A stretch of 7,603 bases of DNA from an uncultured Mucilaginibacter sp. (GTDB lineage: Bacteria; Bacteroidota; Bacteroidia; Sphingobacteriales; Sphingobacteriaceae), in assembly GCA_903885865.1 (NCBI GenBank), contig CAISKH010000171.1:1-7603 (forward strand), written 5' to 3'. Positions within the stretch are counted from its first letter, which is position 1. Every line of letters starts with the position of its first letter. The notes under the pieces are model-generated. The model worked only from the letters and a program-made list of their open reading frames with translations. It was not told where the DNA came from and ran no database searches. Below, piece by piece: positions 5,714-7,603 of this stretch. The position numbers and the translations under genes were made by a program.

Positions 5714-7201
5714 GTGAAATTTTTAAACAGACATATACGGTGTATCAAGCTAAACCTGTTTTTAACATTTGCAACTGCTATTAATGCTGTAGCCGTACCA
5801 ATTATAACAATCACCGGCAGCCCTTCTTCAGTAAGCACAACTTATGGTACGCCGTCGTCATCAACCAGTTTTATGGTGTCAGGTACGGGTATGGTAGCCG
5901 GGATATTGGTTACGCCCCCGCCAGGATTCGAGGTGAGTATTGATGGTGTTAATTTTGCCGGTACGGTTACCGTTAACGGCATAGGCACGATAGCACCCAC
6001 AACGGTTTATATCCGTTTAAAACAAACCACAGCCGCCAGTACTTACTCCGGACCTATAGTATTAAGCAGCCCTGGCGCTTCTGATGTAAACCTGCCAATG
6101 CCGGCAAGCACTGTTAGCCAGGCACAGCTAATTATTGTTGTTTCCGGCAGCAAAATATACGGGGATACATTCAGTGATTTTGTTGCCACCACTTCCAATT
6201 TCAATTTTAGTTCACTTAATACAGGTTTAAATGGTTTAAAGAATGGAGAAACAGTAAGTTCATTAAATATTTCTATTACGGGAGGAAGTGCCGCTACTGA
6301 CCCTGTTGGGGTATATAAAAATTCTATTAGTACCGCAAATATTACAGGGGCAAACGGTTTTTTATTAGCCAATTACAACGTCACCTATCAGAATGGTCCC
6401 CTTACAGTAACCCCGGCACCGCTAACTATTACCGCTGATAATGTGAGTAAAACTTTCGGGAGCGTGCTTACAGGCGGGGCTGGTTCAACTGCTTTTACAA
6501 CAACCGGCCTGAAAAATTCAGAAACTGTAAGCACTGTTACAATAACCTATGGTGCCGGTGCAGCGGCTGTTGCCAATACAGGTACCTACAATACGTCGGT
6601 TATACCAACAGCAGCCACCGGGGGGACGTTCAATCCTGTTAATTATACTATAAATTACCAGGCAGGAAACATAACCGTAACACCGGCACCGTTAACTGTT
6701 ACTGCAGATAATAAAAGTAAAATTTATGGAGATATTAACCCGCCGTTAACAATAACTTATACAGGTTTTGTTAATAGCGATGGTATAGCGCAGCTAACCA
6801 TGCAACCTACAGCTATAACCACGGCTACGCAGGCATCACATGTGGGGCAGTATCCCATAATTGTAAGCGGTGGTATTGCATCTAATTATACCTTCGGTTA
6901 TGTTAATGGTATACTTACAGTTAACCTGGTTCCATCGGCTAATATTTATATACCCAATACCTTTACACCTAATGGTGATGGTATAAATGATACCTGGGAT
7001 ATTAATAATTTAAATACCTATTCTAAAGTTACGGTTGAGATACTGAACCGTTACGGTACGCGTGTTTATTTTTCTAATAATTATGCTGTGCCCTGGGACG
7101 GAAGATATAATGGAGCTAAGGTTCCTGAGGGTACCTACTATTACATTATAACGGGCGTCAGCAATAAACCCCTAACGGGCTATGTGGCTGTAATACGATG
7201 A
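5714..7201 (+). CDS. Exported MBG-repeat surface protein with type B T9SS sorting domain
   Basis: The 495-residue protein has a signal peptide at about 1-27 (basic start, then LNLFLTFATAINAVA). Next comes a beta-rich, Ser/Thr/Gly-rich domain (about 28-138) with TPPPGFEVSIDGVNF. Three MBG-type repeats follow, starting near residues 139, 237 and 327; each opens with a strand and then KIYGD or KTFGS, and the last two are preceded by LTVTPAP or ITVTPAP. Residues 410-495 are a gliding/CHU_C type B sorting domain: IYIPNTFTPNGDGINDTW, ILNRYGTRVYFS, WDGRYNG, VPEGTYYYII and GYVAVIR at the very end. This tail directs export by the type IX system to the cell surface or medium. MBG repeats usually occur in large adhesin-like proteins, so a surface or adhesive role is likely but unproven. 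The start is GTG: an in-frame TAG at 5708-5710 rules out anything upstream, and the first internal ATG would delete the signal peptide. Confidence 0.92.
   Translation: MKFLNRHIRCIKLNLFLTFATAINAVAVPIITITGSPSSVSTTYGTPSSSTSFMVSGTGMVAGILVTPPPGFEVSIDGVNFAGTVTVNGIGTIAPTTVYIRLKQTTAASTYSGPIVLSSPGASDVNLPMPASTVSQAQLIIVVSGSKIYGDTFSDFVATTSNFNFSSLNTGLNGLKNGETVSSLNISITGGSAATDPVGVYKNSISTANITGANGFLLANYNVTYQNGPLTVTPAPLTITADNVSKTFGSVLTGGAGSTAFTTTGLKNSETVSTVTITYGAGAAAVANTGTYNTSVIPTAATGGTFNPVNYTINYQAGNITVTPAPLTVTADNKSKIYGDINPPLTITYTGFVNSDGIAQLTMQPTAITTATQASHVGQYPIIVSGGIASNYTFGYVNGILTVNLVPSANIYIPNTFTPNGDGINDTWDINNLNTYSKVTVEILNRYGTRVYFSNNYAVPWDGRYNGAKVPEGTYYYIITGVSNKPLTGYVAVIR
6128..6928 (+). repeat. Three tandem MBG-domain coding repeats
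   Basis: Three consecutive repeat units are encoded, beginning at 6128, 6422 and 6692, with spacings of 294 and 270 bases. DNA similarity between units two and three is strongest at the boundary, where GTAACCCCGGCACCGCTAAC (6407-6426) recurs as GTAACACCGGCACCGTTAAC (6677-6696), exactly 270 bases later. The rest of each unit is well diverged at DNA level, so the duplication is old or has been under selection to vary. Confidence 0.75.
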
Positions 7202-7216
7202 TTATTTATCCTTGTT

Positions 7217-7235
7217 ATTATTTGGCTAAAATAAT
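7217..7235. other. A/T-only inverted repeat between the surface-protein and exonuclease genes
   Basis: ATTATTT (7217-7223) and AAATAAT (7229-7235) are perfect inverted copies around a 5-base centre. The stem has no G-C pair and no following T run, so it would be a weak terminator. An operator-like site or chance in an A/T-rich spacer is equally possible. Confidence 0.3.
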
Positions 7236-7238
7236 TAG

Positions 7239-7246
7239 TACTTTTA
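7239..7246 (+). promoter_or_regulatory. Possible -7 box for the exonuclease gene
   Basis: TACTTTTA differs by one base from TAnnTTTG and shares TACTTTT with the candidate pyrG box. It ends four bases before the ATG at 7251, so a start site at the usual distance would fall on or next to the start codon and give a leaderless message. No well-spaced -33 element is evident, so this is tentative. Confidence 0.25.
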
Positions 7247-7250
7247 CCCT

Positions 7251-7603
7251 ATGTATGCAATTGTAGATATAGAAACCACGGGAGGGCATGCCAGCGCTAA
7301 CGGCATAACCGAAATTGCTATTTGCTTACATGATGGTAAAAAAATAACCAAACGGTTCAGCACTTTGGTTAACCCCCGTAAAGATATACCTATTTACATA
7401 CGTGCGCTAACAGGCATTACCAATGAAATGGTAGCCGATGCCCCACCGTTTGAAGATGTAGCCGCCGATATATACCACCTGCTGCACGGCAAAATATTTA
7501 TTGCCCATAATGTAAATTTCGATTATTCGTTTGTGCGTTATCATTTGGCGTCGGCAGGATATGAGTTGAATTGCAGTAAACTATGTACCGTACGGCTGGG
7601 GCG
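7251..7603 (+). CDS. DnaQ-like DEDDh 3'-5' exonuclease, N-terminal part (3' end outside window)
   Basis: The frame is open from ATG 7251 to the window edge (117 whole codons). Exo motif I is at the N-terminus, MYAIVDIETTGG, with the metal ligands Asp6 and Glu8. LTGITNEMV (53-61) matches the conserved segment after motif I in the DNA polymerase III epsilon/PolC exonuclease family. Exo motif II is IAHNVNFDYSF (84-94), with Asp91 as the third carboxylate. Motif III (HxxxxD) would lie beyond the edge. Family members remove nucleotides from 3' ends in proofreading or repair using two metal ions. In Bacteroidota such a domain may be a stand-alone epsilon-like subunit or the N-terminal half of a longer protein with a GIY-YIG (UvrC-like) nuclease domain, and the visible part cannot decide. 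The start is well set because motif I begins within six residues. It lies 49 bases after the surface-protein gene. Confidence 0.93.
   Translation, partial: MYAIVDIETTGGHASANGITEIAICLHDGKKITKRFSTLVNPRKDIPIYIRALTGITNEMVADAPPFEDVAADIYHLLHGKIFIAHNVNFDYSFVRYHLASAGYELNCSKLCTVRLG

Noticed and set aside
6043..6372. Minus-strand 109-codon frame inside the surface-protein gene
   Set aside because: It is a by-product of low-complexity Thr/Ser/Gly codons on the plus strand, and no motif is visible.

Overview
The window reads as Bacteroidota, most likely Sphingobacteriaceae (Pedobacter/Mucilaginibacter-like). The genus is inference. The clues are a surface protein ending in a type B (gliding/CHU_C) type IX secretion sorting domain with MBG repeats, a pyrG-yidC pair, a YidC with a large periplasmic domain, almost no Shine-Dalgarno sequences before start codons, and a TAnnTTTG-type -7 box upstream of pyrG.

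Layout. Bases 2-1334 hold the end of a plus-strand acyl-chemistry operon: the C-terminal part of an acyl carrier protein, a MaoC/hotdog (R)-hydratase-like protein and a FabG-like short-chain dehydrogenase. Both junctions are ATGA stop/start overlaps, so the three are probably translated together. A carrier, a beta-ketoacyl reductase and a 3-hydroxyacyl dehydratase/hydratase form a compact module for making or tailoring a short acyl group. The operon continues off the left edge, and its start is clearly poorer in G+C than pyrG. Such modules occur in polysaccharide/O-antigen and specialised-lipid clusters, but nothing here shows the product. At 1338-1907 a minus-strand gene for a small exported helical protein of unknown function converges on the operon with only 3 bases between stop codons.

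After a 215-base divergent intergenic region come two core genes in one probable transcription unit. They are pyrG (CTP synthase, 2123-3733), preceded by a candidate promoter and a leader stem-loop, and yidC (membrane protein insertase, 3755-5581). The unit closes with a strong intrinsic terminator that has a perfect 14-bp stem (5621-5652).

From 5714 to 7201 lies a GTG-started exported surface protein: signal peptide, one beta-rich domain, three MBG-type repeats and a type B T9SS C-terminal domain. From 7251 to the right edge is the 5' part of a DnaQ-like DEDDh exonuclease gene, cut by the window end.

Most of the window is ordinary. The items most worth a second look are the coupled acyl module with a reductase that seems to lack the usual catalytic serine, the pyrG leader structure, and the unrecognised exported protein. 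I see no clear evidence for a wholly new system, mobile element, CRISPR array, tRNA or rRNA.
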